NCBI RefSeq assembly: GCF_903645325.1
Contig: NZ_CAHJXQ010000010.1
Span: forward strand, 1 to 64,000
Direction: 5' to 3'
From: Microbacterium tenebrionis
GTDB taxonomy: Bacteria > Actinomycetota > Actinomycetes > Actinomycetales > Microbacteriaceae
Length of the DNA stretch: 64,000 nt
In this document: one piece after another, positions 35,526-44,747 of the stretch
How positions within the stretch are numbered: position 1 is the first letter of the stretch
Layout of the letters: each line of letters opens with the position of its first letter
Made by a program: the position numbers and the translations under genes
The notes under the pieces: generated by a model
Databases searched by the model: none
What the model was told of the DNA's origin: nothing
What the model saw: only the letters and a program-made list of their open reading frames with translations

Positions 35526-36176
35526 ATGCGGCGCGGAACTTTCCGAGACGACACGGTCGACTATGCGGCGGTCGGGGCGACGCACGCGCCCGATCTCATG
35601 CAGTATCCGCCGGAGCGCAGCGTCCCCGCCGAGGAGACCTGGCGGCTGGGCAGCGGCGAGGAGCGGTTCCGCACAGCCGGAGACGCCCTGCTGTCGTGGA
35701 CGGCGCAGCGCGCCGCAGGTCTGAGCGTCGAGGACGTGCGCCCGGCATCCGGCCCCGCGTACGCAGGAGTGAGCTTCGACGCCGACGGCAATCCGGTCGC
35801 GCCGAGCAAGCGCGAGGTCGAGCAGCGCTTCGACGCGGAGGGCACGCCCTTCGCCGGACCCGGCATGACGCTGCGGCTGCGCGGACGCGTGGCCGGCATG
35901 CGCGCGGATGCCGAACTGCGCGTGATCTCGGTCACCGAGGAGGCGCGCCGGATCGGCCTCGTGCTCGGCACCGTGGGCGGCTCCGTCGTCAGCGGCGAGG
36001 AACTCTTCGACATCGAGTGGCGCGACGACGACTCGGTCTGGTTCACCGTGCGTGCGTTCGATGCGCCCAACTCCGTGCTGTACCGGATGGTTCCCGGCCT
36101 GCTCAGGCGGCGTCGCAAGGAGCTGTTCGCCCGGTACCTGCGGGCGATCTCACCGCTGTACACCACGCCTCTGTGA
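35526..36176 (+). CDS. DUF1990 family protein
   Basis: A 216-aa protein of the DUF1990 family. Typical residues are the early ERFRTAGDALLSWTAQRAAG, the middle RGRVAGMRADAELRVIS and the late RAFDAPNSVLYRMVPGLLRR. It has no membrane segment and no known activity; the fold of the family is START/Bet v 1-like, suggesting a lipid or hydrophobic ligand pocket. ATG 35526 has TAATCT 7 nt upstream. The stop overlaps the start of hemW (TGATG), so the two proteins are coupled, a common arrangement in actinobacteria that may only reflect compactness. Confidence 0.85.
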   Translation: MRRGTFRDDTVDYAAVGATHAPDLMQYPPERSVPAEETWRLGSGEERFRTAGDALLSWTAQRAAGLSVEDVRPASGPAYAGVSFDADGNPVAPSKREVEQRFDAEGTPFAGPGMTLRLRGRVAGMRADAELRVISVTEEARRIGLVLGTVGGSVVSGEELFDIEWRDDDSVWFTVRAFDAPNSVLYRMVPGLLRRRRKELFARYLRAISPLYTTPL

Positions 36177-37393
36177 TGGCGGGACCACTGCCGATCGGCG
36201 ATCCAGCCCCCCGCGACGGTGCGCTCCCCGCAGATCTCCGCATCGATCGGGATACGCCGTTCTCGGCATACCTCCACGTTCCGTTCTGCCGCGTGCGCTG
36301 CGGCTACTGCGACTTCAACACCTACACGTCGGGGGAACTGCGCGGAGCACGTCAGGACGAGTACGCCGACACACTGATCAGGGAGATCGCGCTGGCCGGG
36401 CGGGTGCTCGGCGACGCCGGCGCCCTGCGCCCGATGGACACGGTGTTCTTCGGCGGCGGTACGCCGACGCTCCTGCCGCCGGGCGACCTGGCGCGGATGC
36501 TGGATGCCGCCGTATCGGCATTCGGCATCACTGACGGCGCCGAGGTCACGGTCGAGGCGAATCCGGACACGGTGACGCCCGAGGTCGCCCGCACCCTTGC
36601 GGATGCCGGCGTGACACGGCTCTCGGTCGGCATGCAGTCGGCCGTGCCGCACGTGCTCGCAGCGCTCGATCGCACGCACCGCCCGGAGAACGTGCGGACG
36701 GCGGTCGACGCCGCGCGGGAGGCGGGCCTCGCCGTGAGCGTCGACCTCATCTACGGTGCCCCCGGCGAATCGCTCGCCGACTGGGAGGCCTCTCTGGACG
36801 CCGCGACCGCACTCGAGTCCGATCATGTCTCGGCCTACGCGCTGATCATCGAGGACGGCACCAAGCTCGCCAGGCAGATCCGTCGCGGCGAGGTGCCGGC
36901 CCCGGACGACGACCTTCAGGCAGACATGTACGAGCTCGCCGATGAGCGTCTCGCGGCAGCAGGTTTCGACTGGTACGAGGTGAGCAACTGGGCCAGGAGC
37001 GACGACCAGCGCTCGCGCCACAATCTCGCGTACTGGCGGGGAAGCGACTGGTGGGGCTTCGGGCCGGGTGCGCACAGCCACGTCGCGGGGCTCCGCTGGT
37101 GGAATGTGAAGCACCCGGCGGCGTACGCGCAGCGGCTCGCGGCATCCGAATCGCCCGCCGCGGGCACCGAGCGTCCCGACCGTGAGGCACACCTGCTCGA
37201 GCGGGTGCTGCTGGAGACGCGCCTGGCGGACGGCATGGCGATCGTCGATCTTCCTGAGGCGACGCGCCCGAGGGTCGCAGGTCTGATCGCTGACGGCCTG
37301 GTGGATGCTGGAGCCGCGATCCGCGGCCGCGTCAGACTGACCCTGAAGGGGCGTCTTCTGGCCGACGCGGTGGTGCGCGAGCTGACCGATTAG
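36176..37393 (+). CDS. hemW: HemW, radical SAM heme chaperone
   Basis: A 405-aa radical SAM protein. The cluster motif is C-x3-C-x2-C in FCRVRCGYCDF near residue 41. The Gly-rich SAM site is FFGGGTPTLLPPGDL near residue 95. Further family features are ADAGVTRLSVGMQS, SVDLIYGAPGE and the HemW C-terminal domain with RHNLAYWRGSDWWGFGPGAH. It lacks the extra Cys of true HemN (coproporphyrinogen oxidase), so it is the heme chaperone. The ATG at 36176 overlaps the previous stop. CIRCE and hrcA follow 15-50 bp downstream. Confidence 0.93.
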   Translation: MAGPLPIGDPAPRDGALPADLRIDRDTPFSAYLHVPFCRVRCGYCDFNTYTSGELRGARQDEYADTLIREIALAGRVLGDAGALRPMDTVFFGGGTPTLLPPGDLARMLDAAVSAFGITDGAEVTVEANPDTVTPEVARTLADAGVTRLSVGMQSAVPHVLAALDRTHRPENVRTAVDAAREAGLAVSVDLIYGAPGESLADWEASLDAATALESDHVSAYALIIEDGTKLARQIRRGEVPAPDDDLQADMYELADERLAAAGFDWYEVSNWARSDDQRSRHNLAYWRGSDWWGFGPGAHSHVAGLRWWNVKHPAAYAQRLAASESPAAGTERPDREAHLLERVLLETRLADGMAIVDLPEATRPRVAGLIADGLVDAGAAIRGRVRLTLKGRLLADAVVRELTD

Positions 37394-37407
37394 CTCAGCG
37401 AGTAGAA

Positions 37408-37434
37408 TTGGCACTCTGAGTATTCGAGTGCCAG
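37408..37434. promoter_or_regulatory. CIRCE operator for HrcA
   Basis: TTGGCACTC and GAGTGCCAG flank a 9-nt spacer, close to the consensus TTAGCACTC-N9-GAGTGCTAA. The TAGAAT -10 box at 37403-37408 abuts it, so bound HrcA would block transcription of hrcA-dnaJ. Confidence 0.92.
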
Positions 37435-37444
37435 AGAGGAGCGC

Positions 37445-38482
37445 ATGATGGTCTCAGAACGTGGACTTCAAGTGCTCCGCGCGATCGTGCAGGACTACGT
37501 CGAGACGCACGAGCCCGTCGGCAGCAAGTCGATCGTAGACCGACACTCCTTCGGCGTCTCAGCCGCGACGATCCGCAACGACATGGCGCTCCTCGAGGAC
37601 GAGGAGCTCATCACGGCGCCGCACACCTCATCGGGCCGGGTGCCGACGGACAAGGGCTACCGGGTCTTCGTCAACCATCTCGCGCAGCTGCGTCCGCTCT
37701 CGGGCGCGCAGCGCACCGCGATCGAGTCGTTCCTCACGGACCCGGCAGACCTCGACGACCTCATGGCGCGGACCGTGCGCGTGCTGACGCAGCTGACCGG
37801 CCAGGTCGCCCTCGCGCAGTACCCGTCGTTCGCCCGTGCGCATCTGACGCACATCGAACTCGTCTCGCTCGCTCCCAACAGGCTGCTCGTCGTGCTCGTG
37901 ACGGACGCGGGCGGGGTCTCGCAGCGCATCGCCGTGCTGCCCGCCGATCTCGACGAGTCCGACGTCGCCGTGCTGCGGGCGCGGCTTTCGGCTCAGTTGA
38001 TGGGGCAGACCGTGCGGGAGGCGACCGACCGCGTCCAGACGCTCGGCGAGGGATCCGAGGGAACACGCGTGGATCAGGCGATCAGGCTGCTCGCCGGGAT
38101 CATCGGCGAGGAGATCGCGGAGTTCCGCCAGGAGCGGCTCGTGATGGCGGGGGCGGCGACACTCGCCCGGCGCGAACAGGACTTCCGCGGCAGCATCCAT
38201 CCTCTGCTCGAAGCGATCGAGGAGCAGGTGACGCTGCTGCGGCTGATGAGCGAGATGATCACGGACGAGCAGGGCCTCGCGGCGAGCATCGGCACCGAGA
38301 ACGAGGCGTTCGGGCTGCCGGAGGCGTCGATCGTCGCGAGCAACTACCTGACGCCGGGCGGGACGGCGCGCGTCGGCGTGATGGGCCCGACCCGCATGGA
38401 CTATCCGAGTAACCTCGCGGCGGCGCGGGCCGTGGCCCGCTACCTGTCCAGGCTGCTCGATGAGGACGAGGCCGGCCGCTGA
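37445..38482 (+). CDS. hrcA: Heat-inducible repressor HrcA
   Basis: A 345-aa repressor that binds CIRCE. The N-terminal winged helix runs from ERGLQVLRAIVQDYVETHEP to DHRHSF..SAATIRNDMALLE (recognition helix), and the conserved HTSSGRVPTDKGYR is the wing. The C-terminal GAF-like effector domain includes EASIVASNYL and RVGVMGPTRMDYP. Its operator lies directly upstream, so it represses itself and dnaJ. Two ATGs lie at 37445 and 37448. dnaJ follows 39 nt later. The grpE/dnaK operon is not in this window. Confidence 0.95.
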   Translation: MMVSERGLQVLRAIVQDYVETHEPVGSKSIVDRHSFGVSAATIRNDMALLEDEELITAPHTSSGRVPTDKGYRVFVNHLAQLRPLSGAQRTAIESFLTDPADLDDLMARTVRVLTQLTGQVALAQYPSFARAHLTHIELVSLAPNRLLVVLVTDAGGVSQRIAVLPADLDESDVAVLRARLSAQLMGQTVREATDRVQTLGEGSEGTRVDQAIRLLAGIIGEEIAEFRQERLVMAGAATLARREQDFRGSIHPLLEAIEEQVTLLRLMSEMITDEQGLAASIGTENEAFGLPEASIVASNYLTPGGTARVGVMGPTRMDYPSNLAAARAVARYLSRLLDEDEAGR

Positions 38483-38521
38483 GCGGCTCGGCCGGAAGCA
38501 CGCACACGCAGGAAGGTGATT

Positions 38522-39634
38522 GTGGCGGACCACTACGAGGTCCTCGGGGTGTCGCGAGACGCGTCGACGGATGAGATCAAGAAGGCCTACCGGAAGCTGG
38601 CGCGTCAGCTGCACCCGGATGTGAACCCGGGTGAGGATGCTGCGGAGCGGTTCAAGCTCGTCACGCACGCGTACGACGTGCTCGGCGACGAGGACTCCCG
38701 TCGCCGCTACGACATGGGCGGCGGGGACGGTGCCGGAGGAGACTTCGGTGGCTTCGGCGGCTTCGGCGACATCTTCGAGACGTTCTTCGGAGCGGCTCAG
38801 GGCGGCGGACGCGGCGGGCGGCCCCGGTCGCGCAGGGAACGTGGCCAGGATGCCCTGGTGCGCGTGACCCTCGACCTCGGCGACGTCGTCTTCGGCGCCC
38901 ACCGCGAGATCGAGGTCGACACCGCCGTGCTGTGCGAGACGTGCCAGGGATCGTGCACGCAGCCGGGCACGTCACCCGTCACCTGCGATATCTGCCACGG
39001 CACGGGCCACGTCCAGCGCCAGGTGCGCAGCCTGCTCGGCAACGTCGTCACCTCGCAGCCGTGCGGCAGCTGCCAGGGCTACGGCACCGTCATCCCGCAT
39101 CCGTGCGCGACGTGCAACGGCCAGGGACGCGTGCGCTCGCGCCGCACGGTGTCGCTCGACATCCCCGCCGGCGTCGAGACCGGGCTGCGTCTGCAGCTGC
39201 CAGGCTCCGGCGAGGTCGGACAGGCCGGCGGACCGAACGGCGACCTGTACGTCGAGGTGACCGTCTCGCCGCACGCCGCGTTCAGCCGCGACGGCGACGA
39301 CCTCCTCGCGACGCTGGAGGTCTCGATGGCCGACGCCATCCTCGGGACGGAGACCTCGATCGACGGCCTCGACGGCAAGGTCGATCTCGAGATCCGGCCG
39401 GGCGTGCAGTCCGGTGACGTGCTCACGATCAAGGGCCGGGGCATCACGCCACTGCGCGGCGACCAGCGCGGCGATCTGCGGGTCGGCGTGCAGGTGGTGA
39501 CTCCCACCAAGCTCGACTCGGCGCAGCGCACCCTCATCGAGGACTTCGCGAAGAAGCAGAAGGCGCCCGGTCCTCAGTTGGCGCAGTTCCAGCAGGGGCT
39601 GTTCTCGAAGCTGCGCGACCGCTTCAAGCACTGA
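38522..39634 (+). CDS. dnaJ: DnaJ (DnaJ2-type) co-chaperone
   Basis: A 370-aa Hsp40. J domain at residues 1-70 with HPD in [10 protein letters not shown], a Gly/Phe-rich linker ([19 protein letters not shown]), four zinc repeats of which the first reads CETCQGSC instead of the usual CxxCxGxG and the others [16 protein letters not shown] and CATCNGQG, and the C-terminal substrate domains. The first-repeat variation occurs in actinobacterial DnaJ2 proteins that sit with hrcA. The GTG at 38522 follows an SD (AGGAAGG) and is preferred to an in-frame GTG two codons earlier. Cotranscribed with hrcA under CIRCE. Confidence 0.96.
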   Translation: MADHYEVLGVSRDASTDEIKKAYRKLARQLHPDVNPGEDAAERFKLVTHAYDVLGDEDSRRRYDMGGGDGAGGDFGGFGGFGDIFETFFGAAQGGGRGGRPRSRRERGQDALVRVTLDLGDVVFGAHREIEVDTAVLCETCQGSCTQPGTSPVTCDICHGTGHVQRQVRSLLGNVVTSQPCGSCQGYGTVIPHPCATCNGQGRVRSRRTVSLDIPAGVETGLRLQLPGSGEVGQAGGPNGDLYVEVTVSPHAAFSRDGDDLLATLEVSMADAILGTETSIDGLDGKVDLEIRPGVQSGDVLTIKGRGITPLRGDQRGDLRVGVQVVTPTKLDSAQRTLIEDFAKKQKAPGPQLAQFQQGLFSKLRDRFKH

Positions 39635-39674
39635 TCATCCCGTACTGACCGTCTCTGGACCGATCGGAGAACCC

Positions 39675-40403
39675 GTGGCCCTGCACTTCCTCGTCGAGAG
39701 CTGCACCGGCGCCGCCGTCGGCGACATCGTGGAGCTGATGGGTGCCGAGGCGAAGCATGCGGCCGTCGTCCGGCGAGTGCGCGTGGGGGAGTCGGTCACG
39801 CTCGGCGACGGACGCGGCGTTTGGCTCGAGGGCGAGGTGCGGGATGCGTCGCCCTCCCGTGTCGACGTCCTGATCACCGGGCGTTCGGCGACGGAGGCTC
39901 CGCCGGTGCGGCTGATCCTCGCGCAGGCGCTCGCGAAGGGTGATCGTGACGAGCTCGCGGTGCAGGCCGCGTGCGAGCTCGGCGTCGACGAGGTCGTGCC
40001 CTGGCAGGCATCCCGCAGCGTCTCGCGCTGGGAGGGCCCGAAGGCTGTGAAGGGCCGCGAGCGCTGGGCGACGATCGTCCGCGAGGCGGCCAAGCAGGCG
40101 CACCGGCCGTGGGTGCCCGCCGTCGCCGAGCCCGCGTCGACCGCTCAGCTGATCGCCCGCTCCGAGGGCGCGCGGATGCTGGTGCTCGATCCGGCGGCGA
40201 CGACTCCGCTGTCGCACCTCGCCGCAGACGATCGCGACCTGGTGCTCGTCGTCGGTCCCGAGGGCGGGATCTCGCCCGAGGAGCTGGCCGCGTTCGAGGC
40301 GGCAGGGGCAGAACGCGTGCGTCTGGGCGAGACGGTGCTGCGCACGTCGACGGCCGGCCCGGCAGCCATCGCCGTCCTCTCCGTCGCCCTCGGCCGCTGG
40401 TAG
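39675..40403 (+). CDS. rsmE: 16S rRNA m3U1498 methyltransferase RsmE
   Basis: A 242-aa SPOUT-class methyltransferase that modifies U1498 of 16S rRNA. Visible are the PUA-like N-terminal region (HAAVVRRVRVGESVTLGDG), the linker LILAQALAKGDRDELAVQ and the SAM-binding trefoil knot: LVLVVGPEGGISPEELAAF and RLGETVLRTSTAGPAAIAVL. It follows dnaJ in the same direction, as in many actinobacteria. The start is a GTG at 39675; an SD-like GGAGA is 8 nt before it. Confidence 0.94.
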   Translation: MALHFLVESCTGAAVGDIVELMGAEAKHAAVVRRVRVGESVTLGDGRGVWLEGEVRDASPSRVDVLITGRSATEAPPVRLILAQALAKGDRDELAVQAACELGVDEVVPWQASRSVSRWEGPKAVKGRERWATIVREAAKQAHRPWVPAVAEPASTAQLIARSEGARMLVLDPAATTPLSHLAADDRDLVLVVGPEGGISPEELAAFEAAGAERVRLGETVLRTSTAGPAAIAVLSVALGRW

Positions 40404-40430
40404 TCCGGTTCGGCGCGGCTGCCCGGCCCA

Positions 40431-40533
40431 GCATCCCGGTTCCAGCATCCCGGTCCAGCATCCCGGTTCCCGCATCCCGGTTCCCGCATCCCGGTTCCCG
40501 CATCCCGGTTCCCGCATCCCGGTTCCCGCATCC
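40431..40533. repeat. 14-bp tandem repeat
   Basis: Seven copies of GCATCCCGGTTCCC or close variants and a partial eighth run from 40431 to 40533; the first ends in CCA and the second is 13 bp. The last five full copies are identical. It follows the rsmE stop by 27 bp and has no reading frame of its own worth noting. Confidence 0.93.
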
Positions 40534-40635
40534 AGAGACCTCTCGTTGCCTACGAGACCTCACCTGATTCACGTCGTTGCGAGGGGGTTTCGTCGCTGCC
40601 GAGAGGTCTGTGGAGGCTGAGGAGAGGTCTGTGGA
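40533..40635. repeat. Inverted and direct repeats after the tandem array
   Basis: GAGAGGTCTGTGGA occurs twice (40601-40614 and 40622-40635), and the inverted partner CAGAGACCTCTCG starts at 40533. TCTCGT at 40541 and ACGAGA at 40552 form a further small hairpin. No gene is seen here. Confidence 0.6.
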
Positions 40636-40690
40636 TGCCGCGGCGCGGCGCGCGCCTGAAGGCCGCCGGCCCGGGAGACATTCGCCCACG

Positions 40691-40696
40691 TAGACT
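40691..40696 (+). promoter_or_regulatory. -10 box of leaderless hinT
   Basis: TAGACT ends 6 nt before ATG 40703. Confidence 0.55.
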
Positions 40697-40702
40697 GAGA
40701 GC

Positions 40703-41050
40703 ATGACCGAACCGTCGATCTTCACTCGCATCCGCACCGGCGAGATCCCCGGTGAGGTCGTGGTCGACACCGGCACGGTCTTCGCGATCCGCGACATCAA
40801 TCCGCAGGCTCCGCTGCACATGCTCGTCATCCCGAAGACCGAGCAGTACCGCGACGTCACCGAGCTCGCCGCCGGAGATCCCGGGCTGCTGGCGGACATG
40901 GTGGCTGTCGCGAAGCAGATCGCCGCCGAGCACGCGAACGGCGAGTATCGTCTGATCTTCAACAACGGACCCAGCGTCGCTCAGTCCGTCTTCCACGTGC
41001 ACGCCCATGTGCTCGGCAACCTCGAGGAGGACAAGCTCGTTGGCTTCTGA
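40703..41050 (+). CDS. HIT-family nucleotide hydrolase (HinT-like)
   Basis: A 115-aa histidine triad protein with the active site FHVHAHVLG (HxHxHxx, near the C-terminus) and the start SIFTRIRTGEIPGEVV typical of HinT. HinT-type enzymes hydrolyse purine nucleoside phosphoramidates. The ATG at 40703 is preceded by a leaderless -10 box. The last 11 bp overlap the phoH start. Its place in front of phoH-ybeY-era is a common actinobacterial order; the link is probably shared regulation rather than a pathway. Confidence 0.93.
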   Translation: MTEPSIFTRIRTGEIPGEVVVDTGTVFAIRDINPQAPLHMLVIPKTEQYRDVTELAAGDPGLLADMVAVAKQIAAEHANGEYRLIFNNGPSVAQSVFHVHAHVLGNLEEDKLVGF

Positions 41051-42131
41051 CGATTCGACCACCCCGTCCGTGACAGAGCGCATCTACGCGGACGGCGTCG
41101 CCATGGTGCAGCTGCTCGGTCCGCAGGACCGTCTGCTGCGCATGCTCGAGAAGCAGCATCCGCACGTCGAGGTGCTCGTCCGCGGAAACGAGATCACGCT
41201 GACCGGCGAGCCCGTCCTCGTCGCCGACGCGAAGGCGCTGGTCGATGAACTCATCACGATCACGCGCGAGGGTGCGGATCTCGCACCGTCCGACGTCGAG
41301 ACCTCGGCGCGGATGCTCCGCCATGAGGGCGGTCCGCGCCCGAGCGAGGTGCTCGGCGAGGCGATCCTGTCGACCAGGGGCAAGGTCATCCGCCCGAAGA
41401 CACCCGGTCAGAAGGAGTACGTCGACGCGATCGACGAGAGCACGATCGTGTTCGGCATCGGCCCGGCGGGAACAGGAAAGACCTACCTGGCGATGGCAAA
41501 GGCCGTCCAGGCCCTGCAGCGTAAAGAGGTCGAGCGCATCATCCTCACGCGCCCTGCCGTCGAGGCGGGGGAGCGGCTGGGCTTTCTGCCCGGCACGCTG
41601 ACCGACAAGATCGACCCGTATCTGCGACCGCTCTACGACGCGCTCAACGAGATGATGGACCCCGAGATCGTCCCGCGCCTGATGGCGACGGGGACCATCG
41701 AGGTCGCCCCGCTGGCGTACATGCGCGGGCGAACGCTCAACGACTCCTTCGTCGTGCTCGACGAGGCGCAGAACACCACGCCCGAGCAGATGAAGATGTT
41801 CCTCACGCGCCTCGGATTCGGCACGAAGATGGTCGTCACCGGCGACATCACCCAGGTCGACCTGCCCCAGGGCGCGTCGGGCCTGCGTCTGGTGACTCGC
41901 GTCCTCAAGGACATCGACGACATCCACTTCGCCCGCCTCACGAGCGAGGACGTCGTCCGCCACTCACTCGTCGGCCGCATCGTCGACGCGTACAGCGAGT
42001 ACGACGAGCAGCGCACCGCTGCCCGCCACGAACGCGAACAGGCTTCGGAGTTCGCCAGTCGGGCCGAACGCCGGTCCGGTCAGCGCCCCGGACCCCGCGA
42101 TCGCATGCCCAGACGAGGACACTCATCATGA
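41040..42131 (+). CDS. PhoH-family ATPase
   Basis: A 363-aa protein of the PhoH family. After an N-terminal KH-like part (residues about 15-100), the P-loop is [16 protein letters not shown] near residue 142, Walker B is [16 protein letters not shown] near residue 237, and [20 protein letters not shown] follows. PhoH proteins are RNA helicase/endonuclease-like ATPases that act with YbeY, whose gene overlaps its stop. The TTG at 41040 is the chosen start: it has a strong SD (GAGGAGG, 41024-41030) and overlaps hinT; a longer frame upstream has none. Confidence 0.9.
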   Translation: MASDDSTTPSVTERIYADGVAMVQLLGPQDRLLRMLEKQHPHVEVLVRGNEITLTGEPVLVADAKALVDELITITREGADLAPSDVETSARMLRHEGGPRPSEVLGEAILSTRGKVIRPKTPGQKEYVDAIDESTIVFGIGPAGTGKTYLAMAKAVQALQRKEVERIILTRPAVEAGERLGFLPGTLTDKIDPYLRPLYDALNEMMDPEIVPRLMATGTIEVAPLAYMRGRTLNDSFVVLDEAQNTTPEQMKMFLTRLGFGTKMVVTGDITQVDLPQGASGLRLVTRVLKDIDDIHFARLTSEDVVRHSLVGRIVDAYSEYDEQRTAARHEREQASEFASRAERRSGQRPGPRDRMPRRGHSS

Positions 42132-42586
42132 TCGAGATCAACAACGAGTCCGCGATCGCCGTCGATGAGACGGTCCTGCAGCGGCTGACCGACTTCAACC
42201 TCGCCCAATTGCACGTCAGCGCGGATGCCGAGGTTGCGATCGTCCTCGTCGACGAGGGCGCGATGGAGGCGCTGCACGTCCAGTGGATGGACGAGCCGGG
42301 CCCGACCGACGTGCTGAGCTTCCCCATGGACGAGCTGCGCCCCGGCACCGAGGACCGTCCGACCGCTCCGGGTCTGCTCGGAGACATCGTCCTGTGCCCG
42401 CAGGTCGCCGAGACGCAGGCGCAGGCAGCCGGACACTCCCTGATGGACGAGCTGATCCTGCTCACCACGCACGGGCTGCTGCACCTGCTCGGCTTCGACC
42501 ACGCAGAGCCCGACGAGGAGCGTGAGATGTTCGGGTTGCAGAAGGAGCTGATCAGCGGCTTCGCGCGCGCTGAACGCAGCCGATGA
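42128..42586 (+). CDS. ybeY: Endoribonuclease YbeY
   Basis: A 152-aa metal-dependent RNase that matures the 3' end of 16S rRNA and helps check 70S quality. The zinc site is [12 protein letters not shown] (His-x3-His-x5-His) near residue 115. The family motif [19 protein letters not shown] precedes. The start ATG overlaps the phoH stop and the end overlaps the CBS-protein start, so three genes are coupled (phoH-ybeY-CBS). Confidence 0.96.
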   Translation: MIEINNESAIAVDETVLQRLTDFNLAQLHVSADAEVAIVLVDEGAMEALHVQWMDEPGPTDVLSFPMDELRPGTEDRPTAPGLLGDIVLCPQVAETQAQAAGHSLMDELILLTTHGLLHLLGFDHAEPDEEREMFGLQKELISGFARAERSR

Positions 42587-43857
42587 CCGAGATCCTCCTG
42601 CTGATCGCCGCGGTCCTTCTGGTGGCGTTCGGCGGCCTCATGGCCGCCATCGAAGCCGCATACAGTGTGACCTCGCGCGCCGACCTCGCCGACATGGCGT
42701 CGAACGGTCGCAACGCGACGGCGCTGGGCCGTATCGGCGACGACCTTGACGCGCACGTCAACGCGGTCTCGTTCATCCGCGTCATCGTCGAAGTGACCGC
42801 CGCCGTGCTCGTGACGGTCGCCTTCACCCTGCTCTTCGACAACATCTGGTGGGCGATGCTCGCCGCAGCAGTCCTCATGACAGGGATCACGTTCGTGCTC
42901 GTCGGCGCGAGTCCCCGCGCATTCGGCCGACAGCGCTCCGAGAGCATGATCCGGGGGACGGCGTCGATCGTCCGCGGCGTGCGCATCATCCTCGGGCCGC
43001 TCGCCCAGGGCCTGGTCGTCCTCGGTGACAAGGTGACACCCGGCACCGGCCGCAGCTCGTTCACGAGCGAGGACCAGCTGCTGAGCATGGTCGATGAGGC
43101 GGCATCCAACGACCTCATCGAAGAGGACGACCGCGACCTCATCCACTCCGTGTTCGACTTCACCGACCAGTTCGTGCGCGCCATCATGGTGCCGCGCACC
43201 GAAATGGTGACGGTTGACGCCGAGGCGACGACCGACGAGGCCATGTCGCTGTTCCTCCAGCGCGGAATCTCGCGCGCGCCGGTGGTGGACGACGACGCCG
43301 ACGACGTCGTCGGCATGCTGTACCTGAAGGATCTCGTGCAATTCGCCTACCGCGACGAGCAGGCGTGGCGTGCCGCACCCATCCGCCCGATCGCTCGGCC
43401 GGCGACCTTCGTGCCCGAGTCCATGCGCGCCGAGACCCTGCTTCAGCAGATGAAGCGGGATGCCGTGCACGTGTGCCTCGTGGTCGACGAGCACGGCGGG
43501 ATCTCTGGTCTGGTGACGCTCGAGGACCTCATCGAGGAGCTCGTCGGGGAGATCTCCGACGAGTACGACCACGCCGCCGCCGAGGTCGTCGACCTGGGAG
43601 GCGGGCGCTACCGCGTGAGCGCCGGGCTCTCGCTCGACGACGTCGGCGACCTGTTCGGCATCGAGCTCGACGACGAGGACGTCGATTCGATCGGCGGACT
43701 GCTCGGCAAGGCCGTCGATCGAATCCCGCAACCGGGCGACACCGCGACGATCGACGGTCTCGTGCTCACCGGCGGCGCCTCGCGCGGTCGCGGGCGCGGC
43801 ATCGCCACCGTGTTCGTCGAGCGGGCCGCGGCACCAGAGGAGACCCAGGATGACTGA
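42583..43857 (+). CDS. CNNM/CorC-type transporter-associated protein with CBS pair
   Basis: A 424-aa protein: DUF21/CNNM membrane domain (residues 1-about 140, four hydrophobic segments), a CBS pair (about 200-325, including [20 protein letters not shown] and [20 protein letters not shown]), and the CorC_HlyC C-terminal domain (about 340-415). The family is annotated as hemolysin-like but is linked to magnesium or cobalt export. The start ATG overlaps the ybeY stop, and the end overlaps era by 8 nt. This is the usual context in actinobacteria. Confidence 0.93.
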   Translation: MTEILLLIAAVLLVAFGGLMAAIEAAYSVTSRADLADMASNGRNATALGRIGDDLDAHVNAVSFIRVIVEVTAAVLVTVAFTLLFDNIWWAMLAAAVLMTGITFVLVGASPRAFGRQRSESMIRGTASIVRGVRIILGPLAQGLVVLGDKVTPGTGRSSFTSEDQLLSMVDEAASNDLIEEDDRDLIHSVFDFTDQFVRAIMVPRTEMVTVDAEATTDEAMSLFLQRGISRAPVVDDDADDVVGMLYLKDLVQFAYRDEQAWRAAPIRPIARPATFVPESMRAETLLQQMKRDAVHVCLVVDEHGGISGLVTLEDLIEELVGEISDEYDHAAAEVVDLGGGRYRVSAGLSLDDVGDLFGIELDDEDVDSIGGLLGKAVDRIPQPGDTATIDGLVLTGGASRGRGRGIATVFVERAAAPEETQDD

Positions 43858-44746
43858 ATCGTTCCGCAGCGGGTTCGCGACCTTCGTCGGGCGCCCCAAC
43901 GTCGGCAAGTCGACGCTCACGAACGCTCTCGTCGGCGAGAAGATCGCCATCACGAGCGAGAAGCCGCAGACGACCCGGCGCGCGATCCGCGGCATTCTGA
44001 ACCGGCCCACCGGTCAGCTGGTCATCGTCGACACACCCGGCATCCACAAGCCGCGAACGCTACTGGGTGAGCGGCTCAACGACCTCGTCGAGCAGGTGCT
44101 CGGAGACGTCGACGTGATCGGATTCTGCGTGCCCGCGACCGAGAAGATCGGCCCGGGCGACCGGCGGATCGCGGCGTCCCTCGACGGCTACCCCCGTGCG
44201 AAGAAGATCGCGATCGTCACGAAGACGGACGTCGCCGAGCGCGACCAGATCACCGAGCGCCTCATCGAGGTCGACGCTCTGCGCGAGGACTGGGCCGCCG
44301 TCATCCCGCTCTCGGCGCTCACCCGCGACCAGCTCGACATCCTCACCGACGAGATGCTCGCCCTCATGCCCGAGGGCCCCGCGCTCTACCCGGATGGCGT
44401 CGTCACGGACGAGTCCGTCGAGGACCGCATCGCCGAGATGATCCGCGAGGCAGCCCTCGACGGCGTGCGCGACGAGCTGCCGCACTCGATCGCGGTCGTC
44501 GTCGACGATGTCGCGCCCCGCGAGGACAGCGACCTGACCGACGTGCACGCCTCGATCATCGTCGAGCGGGACAGCCAGAAGGCGATCATCATCGGTCGCA
44601 AGGGCTCGCGGCTCGCCGATGTCGGCAAGCGCGCCCGCGTCGGGATCGAGGAGCTGCTCGGCACCCGGGTGTTCCTGGGGCTCCACGTCAAGGTCGCCAA
44701 GGAATGGCAGCGCGACCCGAAGCAGCTGGGTCGCCTGGGCTTCTGA
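43850..44746 (+). CDS. era: GTPase Era
   Basis: A 298-aa GTPase that binds 16S rRNA and supports 30S assembly. Motifs: GRPNVGKSTLTNALVG (G1, near residue 13), the switch TTRRAIRG, DTPGIHKPR (G3), TKTD (G4) and the C-terminal KH domain with IIIGRKGSRLADVGKRAR. The KH domain holds the anti-Shine-Dalgarno region of 16S rRNA. It is the last gene of hinT-phoH-ybeY-CBS-era. The next gene starts 1 nt after the stop. Confidence 0.97.
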   Translation: MTESFRSGFATFVGRPNVGKSTLTNALVGEKIAITSEKPQTTRRAIRGILNRPTGQLVIVDTPGIHKPRTLLGERLNDLVEQVLGDVDVIGFCVPATEKIGPGDRRIAASLDGYPRAKKIAIVTKTDVAERDQITERLIEVDALREDWAAVIPLSALTRDQLDILTDEMLALMPEGPALYPDGVVTDESVEDRIAEMIREAALDGVRDELPHSIAVVVDDVAPREDSDLTDVHASIIVERDSQKAIIIGRKGSRLADVGKRARVGIEELLGTRVFLGLHVKVAKEWQRDPKQLGRLGF

Positions 44747-44747
44747 C

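Noticed and set aside
40431..40533. Tandem 14-bp repeat considered as a CRISPR array
   Set aside because: Units are directly adjacent with no spacers and are too short; no cas genes are present.
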